From: Mucilaginibacter gossypiicola
GTDB lineage: Bacteria; Bacteroidota; Bacteroidia; Sphingobacteriales; Sphingobacteriaceae
NCBI RefSeq assembly: GCF_900110105.1
Contig: NZ_FOCL01000010.1
Location: forward strand, 124,001-188,000
Direction: 5' to 3'
DNA length: 64,000 nt
Shown: one piece after another, positions 28,471 to 36,625 of the stretch
Layout of the letters: each line of letters begins with the position of its first letter
Position numbering within the stretch: the first letter of the stretch is position 1
Position numbers and translations under genes: made by a program
Notes under the pieces: model-generated
Database searches by the model: none
Told to the model about the DNA's origin: nothing
The model's input: only the letters and a program-made list of their open reading frames with translations

Positions 28471-29472
28471 CTACAACTCGCTTTTCAACGTCTTTTTCAA
28501 CTGGCTCAAAAATCTGGCTACACTTTTCGCATTTCCCGAGGTTGGTTCCTTAACAGCACATCCCATCTTCACGAAACTTTTCAGATCCTCCATCTGCCAT
28601 ATCGCTGCACCACTTATTCCCGGATAGTCGTTTTTAAAGCCTTTTAACTGGGTCTTGATCTCAGTTACTGATTTACTTCCTTTATAGGTATCGCATGTAC
28701 TAAATGAACCACGTACCATAAATACCGGATAAATCGGCTGTTTAGGCTTAAGCGCCTCTACCCAGTCTTTGATTTCGTTTTTTACGCCGCCATCATAACA
28801 TTGTAAATACAAAGCATCAACTACGTTTACATCTGATGCTTTTAGAATACTGCCCCAATAAGCGTATCCTTTATAAGGGCATAATGTCATATGCATATTT
28901 AGTTTTGCAGCAATCTTGCCCATCGCAATAATAGAAGGGCTGTCATACACAGACTCGTCATCAATACAAAATGCATCAGCGCCAAGCACCTCTTTGAGCA
29001 CCCTACAGATATTATATAACGTACTCTGTTCACCGATACCGGTCACGATACCCGGCACCGTCTTAGATGGGTCATACCAGTCACGGATAAAATCAAATGT
29101 GTTTGGCGGCTGCCCATACCAACGCCCTTCCAGTAAAATTTCAATCCGGGATATGGAAGATTTTCTTTTGAGACCGGTTACCCTTCGCACATAGGAAGAA
29201 TCGCCTACCCATTTACCGTTATGAATAATAGGTTGATGAGAATCACCAGAATACAAATCTCCGTTTGCATGAATGTAAAAACTTGATAACAACAGTGTAT
29301 TAAACCCGCTGTGTTTCAACAACCGGTAAGTGGTATCATTGCCCGGATATAAACCCCTGCCATATATACCCAGGTTTTTGGCGGGTAAAGGCGCGGCTGG
29401 TGCATAGGTTTGTTGCGAGAAACATAAATGAGAAAAAGTAATTAACAAGATAGCTGACAATAATGCCTTCAT
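28471..29472 (-). CDS. Secreted TIM-barrel-like protein, possible GH18-like glycosidase
   Basis: 333 aa. The signal peptide is MKALLSAILLITFSHLCFSQ. Alternating strand/helix segments (FNTLLLSSFYIHANGDLYSG, ISRIEILLEGRW, VDALYLQCYDGGVKN, PIYPVFMVRGSF, ISGAAIWQMEDLKSF) suggest a TIM barrel. GADAFCIDDESVYD may correspond to the acidic DxDxE-type motif of GH18 chitinase-like proteins, and YLQCYD/AIWQMED are similar to later GH18 strands. This assignment is tentative. The gene sits between the decayed and the current left attachment scars, so it may have come with an older insertion. Confidence 0.5.
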   Translation of the reverse strand: MKALLSAILLITFSHLCFSQQTYAPAAPLPAKNLGIYGRGLYPGNDTTYRLLKHSGFNTLLLSSFYIHANGDLYSGDSHQPIIHNGKWVGDSSYVRRVTGLKRKSSISRIEILLEGRWYGQPPNTFDFIRDWYDPSKTVPGIVTGIGEQSTLYNICRVLKEVLGADAFCIDDESVYDSPSIIAMGKIAAKLNMHMTLCPYKGYAYWGSILKASDVNVVDALYLQCYDGGVKNEIKDWVEALKPKQPIYPVFMVRGSFSTCDTYKGSKSVTEIKTQLKGFKNDYPGISGAAIWQMEDLKSFVKMGCAVKEPTSGNAKSVARFLSQLKKTLKSEL

Positions 29473-29596
29473 AATAAATAATGGATAATAAAGGCCAATC
29501 TAAGCAGAAAACAGCTAACCACTATGCTTGTAGTGGATCTGTTACAGGTAAATTATGGTAGTTAAATACAGATAAATCAAAAATTCAAGGCATAAA

Positions 29597-29623
29597 AAAG
29601 CCTCACAGACATGTGAGGCTTTT
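29597..29623 (-). terminator. Original terminator of the tRNA-Asn gene, displaced by the island
   Basis: The perfect arms AAAAGCCTCAC and GTGAGGCTTTT have a 5-nt loop and directly adjoin the tRNA 3' fragment. On the minus strand it follows the tRNA 3' end, as expected for the pre-integration tRNA terminator. Confidence 0.75.
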
Positions 29624-29668
29624 GCTCCTGAGGCTGGGCTCGAACCAGCGACCCTCTGATTAACAGTC
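29624..29668 (-). other. Left attachment site: displaced 3' half of tRNA-Asn
   Basis: 45 bp match the 3' half of the intact tRNA-Asn at the island's right end (58354-58398) with three differences. The 19-bp block GACCCTCTGATTAACAGTC (29650-29668) is identical at both ends and marks the recombination core over the anticodon region. The T-stem differences (GCTGG with CCAGC instead of CCTGG with CCAGG) are compensatory, so this half came from a functional tRNA. Homology stops at 29668, where island DNA begins. Confidence 0.88.
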
Positions 29669-29780
29669 TATGGGAGGCACTTTTCGATGCTTTGTTTTTC
29701 ATTTAATTACTTATATATCAGCAACTTATAAAAATGGCATTTTGTGATATTTTGCTATTTTTTGCCATTTTTTGCCCATT

Positions 29781-29865
29781 TGTGTGAGAAATGTGTGAGA
29801 GTAAAACAGGCGATTTTGTGGGAAATTTGCGTAATTTCGCATGTTCTAAAAAATTTGTGTGAGAA
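29781..29865 (+). promoter_or_regulatory. Integrase arm-type sites, left end
   Basis: TGTGTGAGAAATGTGTGAGA occurs at 29781-29800, and a third TGTGTGAGAA at 29856-29865. The same 20-mer recurs at 58286-58305 at the other island end. The position, 113 nt inside the core and before the integrase gene, fits arm-type binding sites for the integrase. The rest of the 29669-29889 gap is AT-rich with repeated TTTGCCATTTTTTGCC. Confidence 0.6.
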
Positions 29866-29889
29866 AAATAGGCATTTTACCTAATTTTA

Positions 29890-31137
29890 ATGAAAATGGC
29901 AGTAAAAGTTAACTTATATTTAGATGAACGGAAGGTTGAAACCGGTAAAAAGGCGCCAGTAAAAATTAGGCTATATATCTCGCGTACCGATATCAGGCAC
30001 TATCCTACAGACATTCATCTGACGGCTCAACAATTCCAACAATCCTATTTAACCGAAAAACCTAAAAAGGCTTTTCAGGAGATGAAAATATCACTAGGTG
30101 CGATAGAGGCTCGGGCGAATAAGATCATCACCAAAATGGACGGCATATTTATTCTTGATAAATTTGAGCGGGAAATGTTTCGGTCGCAAGCCAGCACCAC
30201 AGATGTATGTGCCTACTATCAGGATTATATAGATGAACTAACCAGATACGGTCGTGCCGGCACCGCTTCCAATTACCGGCTAAGCTTGAAGTCTCTACTG
30301 GAGTTCGCAGGAAAGGATAATAAACCAGCGTCAAGCCTATCATTTTCTCGCGTTACAGTCGATTTTTTAAACAGGTATGAAAATTGGATGGTAGCCGCCG
30401 ACAAATCCAAGACAACTGTGGGTATCTACTTGCGGCCTTTAAGGGCCATATTCAATAAAGCTATGGAAGAAGGCAGCATAGCTGCTGAACTCTATCCTTT
30501 CAAAAAATACAAAATACCTACGGGCCAAAACATAAAGAAGGCGTTAAGTAAAGAGGAATTAAAAAAATTATATACTGCTCCAGTTGAACCAGGAAGCCCG
30601 AAAGAAAAAGCAAGGGACTTTTGGTTTTTTAGTTACCAGTGTAATGGAATGAATTTCCGGGACATTGCAGAATTGAAGTATAAAAACATTAATAAAAAGT
30701 CTATTTCATTTTTGAGACACAAAACGCTTCACACAACTAAAGACAAGCCCAAGCCCATCATTATTCCTTTAACAGAAACGATTAAAGCAGTAATAGAACG
30801 CTATGGTACTCGTCCTTTTTTGCCGGACAATTATGTATTTCCGATATTAAATAAAAAGATGGATGAAGCTGAGAAGCTAAGGGTAAACCAAAACTTCATT
30901 CGGTTTGTCAACCAGCATATTCAAAAACTGGCGAAGGATCTTGAATTGGATGCGGATATATCCACCTATTACGCACGGCATTCTTTTACAACGGCTGCTA
31001 TACGTAATGGCGCGAAAATGGAGTTGATACAAGAAAGTTTAGGCCATCGTAGTTTGAATACTACCCAAAACTATTGGGCCGGCTTCGAGGATAACGTAAA
31101 GCAAGAAATAGCCGATAAACTAATGGATTTTGGATAA
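29890..31137 (+). CDS. Site-specific tyrosine recombinase (island integrase)
   Basis: 415 aa; an ATG two codons later (29896) is an alternative start. The N-terminal arm-binding domain is about 1-95, the SAM-like core-binding domain about 105-205 (TTDVCAYYQDYIDELTRYGR onward) and the catalytic domain about 215-410. Visible catalytic residues are Lys in RHKTLHTTKDK, Arg363 in YYARHSF, His in ESLGHRS and the nucleophile Tyr395 in TTQNYW. The first catalytic arginine is not at its usual place: the motif reads CNGMNFRDIAEL, as in Bacteroides IntDOT-type enzymes, which also lack ArgI. It lies beside the left attachment site and should integrate and excise the island. Confidence 0.93.
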   Translation: MKMAVKVNLYLDERKVETGKKAPVKIRLYISRTDIRHYPTDIHLTAQQFQQSYLTEKPKKAFQEMKISLGAIEARANKIITKMDGIFILDKFEREMFRSQASTTDVCAYYQDYIDELTRYGRAGTASNYRLSLKSLLEFAGKDNKPASSLSFSRVTVDFLNRYENWMVAADKSKTTVGIYLRPLRAIFNKAMEEGSIAAELYPFKKYKIPTGQNIKKALSKEELKKLYTAPVEPGSPKEKARDFWFFSYQCNGMNFRDIAELKYKNINKKSISFLRHKTLHTTKDKPKPIIIPLTETIKAVIERYGTRPFLPDNYVFPILNKKMDEAEKLRVNQNFIRFVNQHIQKLAKDLELDADISTYYARHSFTTAAIRNGAKMELIQESLGHRSLNTTQNYWAGFEDNVKQEIADKLMDFG

Positions 31138-31179
31138 ATTAATTCGCACCTACGTGTTTGTGAGCTGTTATTTTTCAAG

Positions 31180-31320
31180 TTGCAAAGCAACCAGCCTAAA
31201 TCCGATAGTCGGAAAATGAACACACCATGCCACCGCTAAAAAACAAAATAAAACGGCCCGCTCTGCATGGCCTTTACTTTTTATTTCGGCGGGGGCTATA
31301 TTCGCGAGTGTGCAGGCTGA
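31180..31320. repeat. Non-coding segment duplicated after the second integrase copy
   Basis: Sequence from GCAAAGCAACC through AAATGAACACACCATGCCACCGCT to GGCCCGCTCTGCATGGCC and CGGCGGGGGCTAT recurs in two pieces, at about 36198-36259 and 37812-37885. The pieces are separated by the IS110 element, so this copy shows the uninterrupted state. It has GC-rich hairpin potential; no convincing gene is present between the integrase and the DUF262 genes. Confidence 0.75.
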
Positions 31321-31366
31321 TTTAAACAGCCAGATAAGTAGACTAATCTCATAGATTCTTAATAGA

Positions 31367-31409
31367 ACGGTTGCAGTATAATAATGCGATTTCAATATAC
31401 TGCAACCGT
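31367..31409 (-). terminator. Terminator of the DUF262 operon
   Basis: Perfect 14-bp arms (ACGGTTGCAGTATA and TATACTGCAACCGT) with a 15-nt loop, starting 10 nt beyond the stop codon of the second DUF262 gene. Confidence 0.75.
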
Positions 31410-31418
31410 CAATAATGG

Positions 31419-33623
31419 TTAAACAATCTTTGACCAATTTAACAACACCTCAATTTTTTTCGTTCCCAGGTGAAGGTCGCGCTGTATCCAAATGATCCTG
31501 TTATAACTCTCATGAAATTGGCGGTTATATTGTTGGAAGATATTCTTTTTGTTAAAAAAGCTGCGCGCTCCATCATGTTCCTCAAATACCCCAAAATTAT
31601 GCCCGTTGTTCCAGTTCCAATTGTCGTTTTTCTTTAAGATATTTTTGCTGATGATATAATAGATATAAATCTGTTTCCTTAATGTTTTTTCATTTTTAAC
31701 GTCATCGGCTACCTGGTATTCCCGGATGAATTCTTTTCTCCTTGCGATCAGAAAATCGTTTAATGAAGTGATCTTTGTTTTGTGCCAATTTAGCGTAAAC
31801 CCGAGAAAGTCCGGATCCTTAAACCAACCAGCGGTCCAAATTACCCGGGCATTCGTCGCGGTAAATGCTTTAGTGATAACTAAGTCGCCCCGGATCTCAT
31901 TTTCGGCATCAATTAATTCAACATAAGAAGCCATCATTTTGGTAAAGAGCTTTAACTGGAAAATTCCGACAGTGGAACCTTTGCTCCAGTTTATTAAAAA
32001 TGCAATTTCTCCCTTGTTGTACTTCATATCTTCGGCCGTCCAAAATTGATCCTCCATCCGTATTCGCTCAGGATTGTCTTTGTAAAGGGAAAGCTTTAAT
32101 TTTTCTTCGGTATTCAATATTGAAGCGGAGACACCCTTCCATGTAGATATAGAGGCGATTTCATCTGTAGTTTTAAACCTTGCGGTAAGTTTTATAGCGT
32201 TTATCGTTTGAAGGCCGGCAGTTTTAAAAATGGTATCATTATGCCTTAGATTATATAAAAAGCGAATGAGCCTGAACAAATTTATTTCATCCGGCACGTA
32301 TTTGATATCCTTCATCCTTTTGACAAAAAACAACACCGGTAAGAGGCGAAATAATTCCAGTTGGGTTATAGTGCCATTCACCGGGGCAAGCCAGCGTTTC
32401 TCCAGTAAATCGAAGTCTTCGTAAATCTTATAGGTGGATCGAAGGCCTTTGATATTTTGTGGGAAATCTATATACAGGTATTGAAGCGCATTAAAATACT
32501 TTTCGATTTCGGGAAGGCTCAATAACGTTACATCGAGCTGGCAATTGTTGTCCCATTTAATAACCCTGATAATTTCCTTTTTGTCCAGTGCCTCTTCATC
32601 CTCATCATCTATGATCAGCTTTTCTCTTTCGGTCATTTTGATGATTTGCACCCATCGCAAAAATTCATTGAATCCCGCATCGGCATTCGCTGCCGGATCT
32701 TTTTTGTTTCGATGCTTCCAGAAAAAGTCCTGCCATATTTCCCATTGTTCACTCCAGAAGGTCACATCGTTCCCGGCTAAACGGATCGCTTCGAGTTCAA
32801 AGAATTTCGCCCGGAGGGTTTCATTATCGGCGAGTTGCTGTCCCCTGGAGTTCATAGTAATATAAAGTTCTTCGCCTTGCGAGGTTTCCTCTGTTTTAAA
32901 ATGCCAGAACTTAACCTGATTTTTTAAGTAATCATAGTATTCGCCAACATCTGCAGCGAATTGCTCATTAAGGATCGGGAACAGCCCAAACACGATAGAC
33001 TTAACAGTTGGGTCACCATTGTAGTTCGAAAGGAACCAATTCTTTTTGTCGATTCCGGTGAGATCCGCTACATTTTTGGTGTGATTCACCAAATCGATAA
33101 AAAAATTATGGGTTAGCGTCCTTACCCGGTAATCGAAAGCGATGTGTTCCAAGACAGGGTTAAATCGAAACAGCTCACAGAAATCGCTTTTTCTGTTTTG
33201 TTTGATGGCGAAGTAAAACAGCATCAGAAAAAGGGTGGTGAACCGCTGTTGTCCATCTATCAGGTAAATATCCTCGCTACGGTCGTTGAATACGAAATAA
33301 TCGGGACGGTACGAATAAAGGAAACCAATATTTAACCCCTTTGTGCCAGGCTTCAACTGCCCAAGTAAAGACAGGATGATGTTTTTTGTTTCCTGGTCGG
33401 CCTTTTTTGAAAGGCCCGCCATAAGTTCGGCGGCCTTTTTATTGGCGCTGTCGGCAGGGTGCTCGGCGCTTAAGCCTTCTTTAATATCTCCGAAAAAGCT
33501 GTTAAGGATATTGTTGGCATTATGGCCCCAAACATATTCCCGCTGGATTTCCGGCACGATCAGGTTATAATTTTCAAGCAGGCTTCCAACCGAAACCTCT
33601 TCCATGGACTGGTTATAATTCAT
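31419..33623 (-). CDS. DUF262-family protein (second gene of a pair)
   Basis: 734 aa. The N-terminal DUF262 domain (ParB/Srx-like NTPase fold, as in GmrS and SspE) shows VPEIQREYVWG (about 24) and the signature IDGQQRFTTLFLMLFYF (about 120). The long C-terminal part is helical and lacks a recognisable DUF1524 HNH motif: no HIFPQ-type histidine and no GNLVLL segment were found. Known DUF262 proteins bind nucleotides and restrict modified or foreign DNA. The reading frame overlaps the upstream DUF262 gene by 11 bp, so the two are co-translated. This subunit may be the non-cleaving partner; that is inference. Confidence 0.82.
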   Translation of the reverse strand: MNYNQSMEEVSVGSLLENYNLIVPEIQREYVWGHNANNILNSFFGDIKEGLSAEHPADSANKKAAELMAGLSKKADQETKNIILSLLGQLKPGTKGLNIGFLYSYRPDYFVFNDRSEDIYLIDGQQRFTTLFLMLFYFAIKQNRKSDFCELFRFNPVLEHIAFDYRVRTLTHNFFIDLVNHTKNVADLTGIDKKNWFLSNYNGDPTVKSIVFGLFPILNEQFAADVGEYYDYLKNQVKFWHFKTEETSQGEELYITMNSRGQQLADNETLRAKFFELEAIRLAGNDVTFWSEQWEIWQDFFWKHRNKKDPAANADAGFNEFLRWVQIIKMTEREKLIIDDEDEEALDKKEIIRVIKWDNNCQLDVTLLSLPEIEKYFNALQYLYIDFPQNIKGLRSTYKIYEDFDLLEKRWLAPVNGTITQLELFRLLPVLFFVKRMKDIKYVPDEINLFRLIRFLYNLRHNDTIFKTAGLQTINAIKLTARFKTTDEIASISTWKGVSASILNTEEKLKLSLYKDNPERIRMEDQFWTAEDMKYNKGEIAFLINWSKGSTVGIFQLKLFTKMMASYVELIDAENEIRGDLVITKAFTATNARVIWTAGWFKDPDFLGFTLNWHKTKITSLNDFLIARRKEFIREYQVADDVKNEKTLRKQIYIYYIISKNILKKNDNWNWNNGHNFGVFEEHDGARSFFNKKNIFQQYNRQFHESYNRIIWIQRDLHLGTKKIEVLLNWSKIV

Positions 33624-35421
33624 CTAATTGGGTAAAAAAGGCGTTTATTTTATGGGATATGAAGTTGGCATTGGCGGCTATATCGTTATTGGTCCAATGC
33701 TTAACATCGAAATTCTGATCGTTTTTATCGTTAAAGTAGCGTATAAAAACCTGGAAGGTATGCGGTTGAATAAAGTGCCCTTCTTGGAAGTATTGTATAA
33801 TCCTTCCCCGCTTGACCGAATACGTTGAATTTTTAATACTCCTGTTGAGTGAGCTGTAAAGCAATACGAGGTTGCCAATGGAATTCGTCCTGATGGAGGC
33901 GACATGGTCGTCGATAAATTCATCTACCAGTTCCTGGTAATCCTCATTGTTTTTGTTCTTATCGAAGTTGGAAAGATCGAATGGGATCTCACCGTGCCTG
34001 ACCACATTTTTGTTAAGGAAATCTATAAAATCTTTTTTGGCAGCGACCTTCTCGGGAGTTTGCGGAAATATGTGTTCAATATCGTTGTTGGATTTCGTGA
34101 ATGCGACTACCGGCAGGTTTTCACGGTCCTCCTTTAATGAGTGGATAATATCCATCAGGATCAGGGAACGGACGAGGATCTCAGGCCTGTCTTTATACCA
34201 GTCTGTCTCCTCATCATTGAAATCTACCAGGGCATCCTCTATAGAGATGGATTCTCTGATCTTGTTTTTGAGTTCCCCGATAAATTCTTTTCGGCTATCG
34301 GTTTCATCCCATAGTTTCCAGGCATCAACAAAATTCCAATCACGCTTTGGCAAATGGTTAAACAGGTAGCCCAGGAAATGATAGATCTTTTTATGAGCAA
34401 ACCAATCCTGAAGCGTATAATGCAGTTTTAGCAGTTCTTTATAAAGGCCTAAAGCATCATTATTATTTTCCTCGATGAGTTCCAGCGTCAGTTCTTTTTT
34501 ACCACGCTTTTCTGCAAAAAGGAGATAAAGCAGGTTGATCGGGTAGAGGTCATCGTTAAATAATTTATTGCCTGCGCCGGCCTCCGCTGACTTCGCACTC
34601 TTGAAGCTTGAAAAATACGCGATTACTTCCGTTTTGCTCCACCACTGGTTGATCTGGTCAAGCTCCCAGCCAATTTTGACGCGGCGCTCATTCACCCTTA
34701 CGATGTTTTTAATGTCGCTTTCCTTTTTACCTTCTTCATGGGCAACGCGGGTGATCAGCATCGCACGAATTAGGTCAGCGCCATCGAGCGGGACGCGTTT
34801 CGAATTTAGGTTGCCGAATATTTTCTCTTCACTGTCGGTACTTTCCACCTTGTTGATGATGAATTTTACATCGTTTAAGAGCTTGTCCAGAAATTTCGTT
34901 TCGCTTCCCGCCCTTAATACCGTATACTTTTTGAACCAGCCCACGACTGCCTGGTATCCCCTGTATAAATGCCCGATATCCTGGTGATCGTAATCCTCGT
35001 ATTCTCTGATAAACTCATCCCAGCTCAATTCAGGAAATTGTACCCCCTCTACAGTTACCATGGCATTCAAAAACTTATTGGTTTCCTTGCGGATGGAATT
35101 TTCAGGAAAGCGCACCTTATTATAAACGATACCCCTTGCAGACAAATAGGATAAAATAAGCGTCAGCGTCGTTAATCGCTGCTGGCCGTCAACAACATTG
35201 AAATGTTTTCCGTTTGGGACCAGGGTGATATTTTGCAGGCAGTAAAACTTACCGTCTTCTGATTCAAAGTTGTCGATATCGTCCAATAATTTTTCAATAT
35301 GACGCGGCTCCCATTTATAGCCTCGTTGATATAAAGGAATATTGTAGTATTTTTTGTCCTGGGATTGGAGATAACCGCTGGAAGAAAAAACATCTTCGAC
35401 GGAATATAAAAGACGGCTCAT
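33613..35421 (-). CDS. DUF262 and DUF1524 (HNH) protein, GmrSD-like (first gene of a pair)
   Basis: 602 aa. The DUF262 part has NIPLYQRGYKWEPRHIEKLL (about 27-46) and VVDGQQRLTTLTLILSYL (about 78-95). The C-terminal DUF1524-like HNH nuclease has NDIEHIFPQTPE (about 447) and SIGNLVLLYSSLNRSIKNS (about 515), giving His, Asn and the terminal Asn/Lys pattern. This architecture is found in GmrSD-type modification-dependent restriction enzymes and in SspE of phosphorothioate systems. Here it is paired with a second DUF262 protein, suggesting a two-subunit defence system. Whether the target is modified DNA is unknown. Confidence 0.85.
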   Translation of the reverse strand: MSRLLYSVEDVFSSSGYLQSQDKKYYNIPLYQRGYKWEPRHIEKLLDDIDNFESEDGKFYCLQNITLVPNGKHFNVVDGQQRLTTLTLILSYLSARGIVYNKVRFPENSIRKETNKFLNAMVTVEGVQFPELSWDEFIREYEDYDHQDIGHLYRGYQAVVGWFKKYTVLRAGSETKFLDKLLNDVKFIINKVESTDSEEKIFGNLNSKRVPLDGADLIRAMLITRVAHEEGKKESDIKNIVRVNERRVKIGWELDQINQWWSKTEVIAYFSSFKSAKSAEAGAGNKLFNDDLYPINLLYLLFAEKRGKKELTLELIEENNNDALGLYKELLKLHYTLQDWFAHKKIYHFLGYLFNHLPKRDWNFVDAWKLWDETDSRKEFIGELKNKIRESISIEDALVDFNDEETDWYKDRPEILVRSLILMDIIHSLKEDRENLPVVAFTKSNNDIEHIFPQTPEKVAAKKDFIDFLNKNVVRHGEIPFDLSNFDKNKNNEDYQELVDEFIDDHVASIRTNSIGNLVLLYSSLNRSIKNSTYSVKRGRIIQYFQEGHFIQPHTFQVFIRYFNDKNDQNFDVKHWTNNDIAANANFISHKINAFFTQLDEL

Positions 35422-35675
35422 GAGTTAAGGTTTATAACAGGGCAATCTAACCATAATACTATCAAATAGTGAAGCACATTAGGGTAAATTTTTACCAAGT
35501 CCCGGATTGCAAATAGAAAAGATGTATCATCAGTCTATGCATGATCTTTATCAAAACAACCAGTTCAAATCAACGTCGTTGATAAAGTTAGTGGCAATTA
35601 CTCTGGGTATATATGTACTCCACAATTTGTTGAACCAATATCGCGTTCTTTTTCGATCCTAGCTTTAGCAACTCT
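35422..35675. other. Intergenic region upstream of the DUF262 operon
   Basis: The region lies between the DUF262 start codon and the integrase remnant. I see no ORF, RNA gene or clear promoter motif. The right edge at about 35676 is an abrupt junction where homology to the integrase begins. Confidence 0.4.
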
Positions 35676-36157
35676 TTCGGGACATTGCAGAATTGAAGTA
35701 TAAAAACATTAACAAAAAGTCTATTTCATATTTGCGACATAAAACGCTTCATACCACTAAAGACAAGCCCAAGCCTATTATTATTCCTTTAACAGAAACC
35801 ATTAAGGCTGTTATAGAACATTACGGCACCCGCCCTTTTTTGCCTGACAATTATGTGTTCCCGATATTAACTAAAAAGATGGATGAAGCAGAGAAGCTAA
35901 GGGTAAACCAAAACTTTATTCGCTTTGTCAATCAGCATATTCAAAAGCTTGCTAAGGATCTGGAATTGGATGCCGATATATCTACCTATTACGCACGGCA
36001 CTCATTCACAACCGCTGCTATTCGTAATGGCGCGAAAATGGAGTTGATACAAGAAAGTTTAGGCCATCGTAGTTTGAACACCACTCAAAACTATTGGGCT
36101 GGTTTCGAGGATAACGTAAAGCAAGAAATAGCTGATAAGCTGATGGATTTTGGATAG
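35676..36157 (+). pseudogene. Truncated second integrase (C-terminal catalytic domain only)
   Basis: From CGGGACATTGCAGAATTG to the stop codon the sequence parallels the full integrase from residue about 257 to 415. The last 153 residues differ at only three positions (Phe/Tyr, Arg/His, Asn/Thr), but there are many third-position DNA differences. It keeps the RHK, YYARH, LGHRS and NYW motifs but lacks the arm- and core-binding domains. The pattern points to a separate, related element that evolved under selection before being truncated, not to a recent duplication. Confidence 0.9.
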
Positions 36158-36307
36158 AAAAAGGTTTACAATTTAATAATAGCGGTTTGCAAAGCCTTTT
36201 TTAAGTTTGAAGGTCAGCCCGCGTAAATCCGTTAGTCGGTAAATGAACACACCATTCCATATTACCACTTAAGCAACCAAAAGCGCGAGCCGGGTAAATA
36301 GTCAAGG

Positions 36308-36536
36308 CCTTTAGATTTGCTTTGTGATTATTATCGAAAGTATCTTGTTGACAAAGAATAAGGTGAACCAAGTCAAGGCCCAGGTTAAAGACCTATGCTT
36401 CGTATTAGTCCTATTCCAAGTCCTTTAGATTTTCCTTGTGATTACTATTACAACTATCTTGCTGACAAAGAATAGGGTGAACCAAGTCAAGGCCCAGGCT
36501 AAAGACCTATGGCCCGTATTAGTCCCTGTTCCGAGT
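36308..36536 (+). repeat. Two tandem 114-bp repeats, candidate IS110 bridge-RNA region
   Basis: Copy 1 (36308-36421) and copy 2 (36422-36536) both begin CCTTTAGATT and share GACAAAGAATA, GGTGAACCAAGTCAAGGCCC and AAAGACCTATG in the same register. Differences cluster, mainly TCGAAAG against TTACAAC and CTT against GCC. In IS110-group elements the non-coding DNA upstream of the transposase encodes a bridge RNA with two structurally similar guide loops. Conserved scaffold with clustered differences fits that, but folding and guide pairing were not tested. Confidence 0.6.
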
Positions 36537-36625
36537 CACAAGTCGATGTCAATGACAAGTTAGAATTTTAGACACCAGGTCTTATAAAGGTTTTAGTCTG
36601 AGTACATCACATTAATTTATTTAGT

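Noticed and set aside
29624..29668. A working second tRNA-Asn
   Set aside because: Only the 3' half is present; the acceptor 5' strand, D arm and half of the anticodon arm are missing.
31168..31437. 89-codon minus-strand ORF
   Set aside because: It crosses the duplicated non-coding segment and the DUF262 terminator, and no matching frame was noted at the second copy of the segment.
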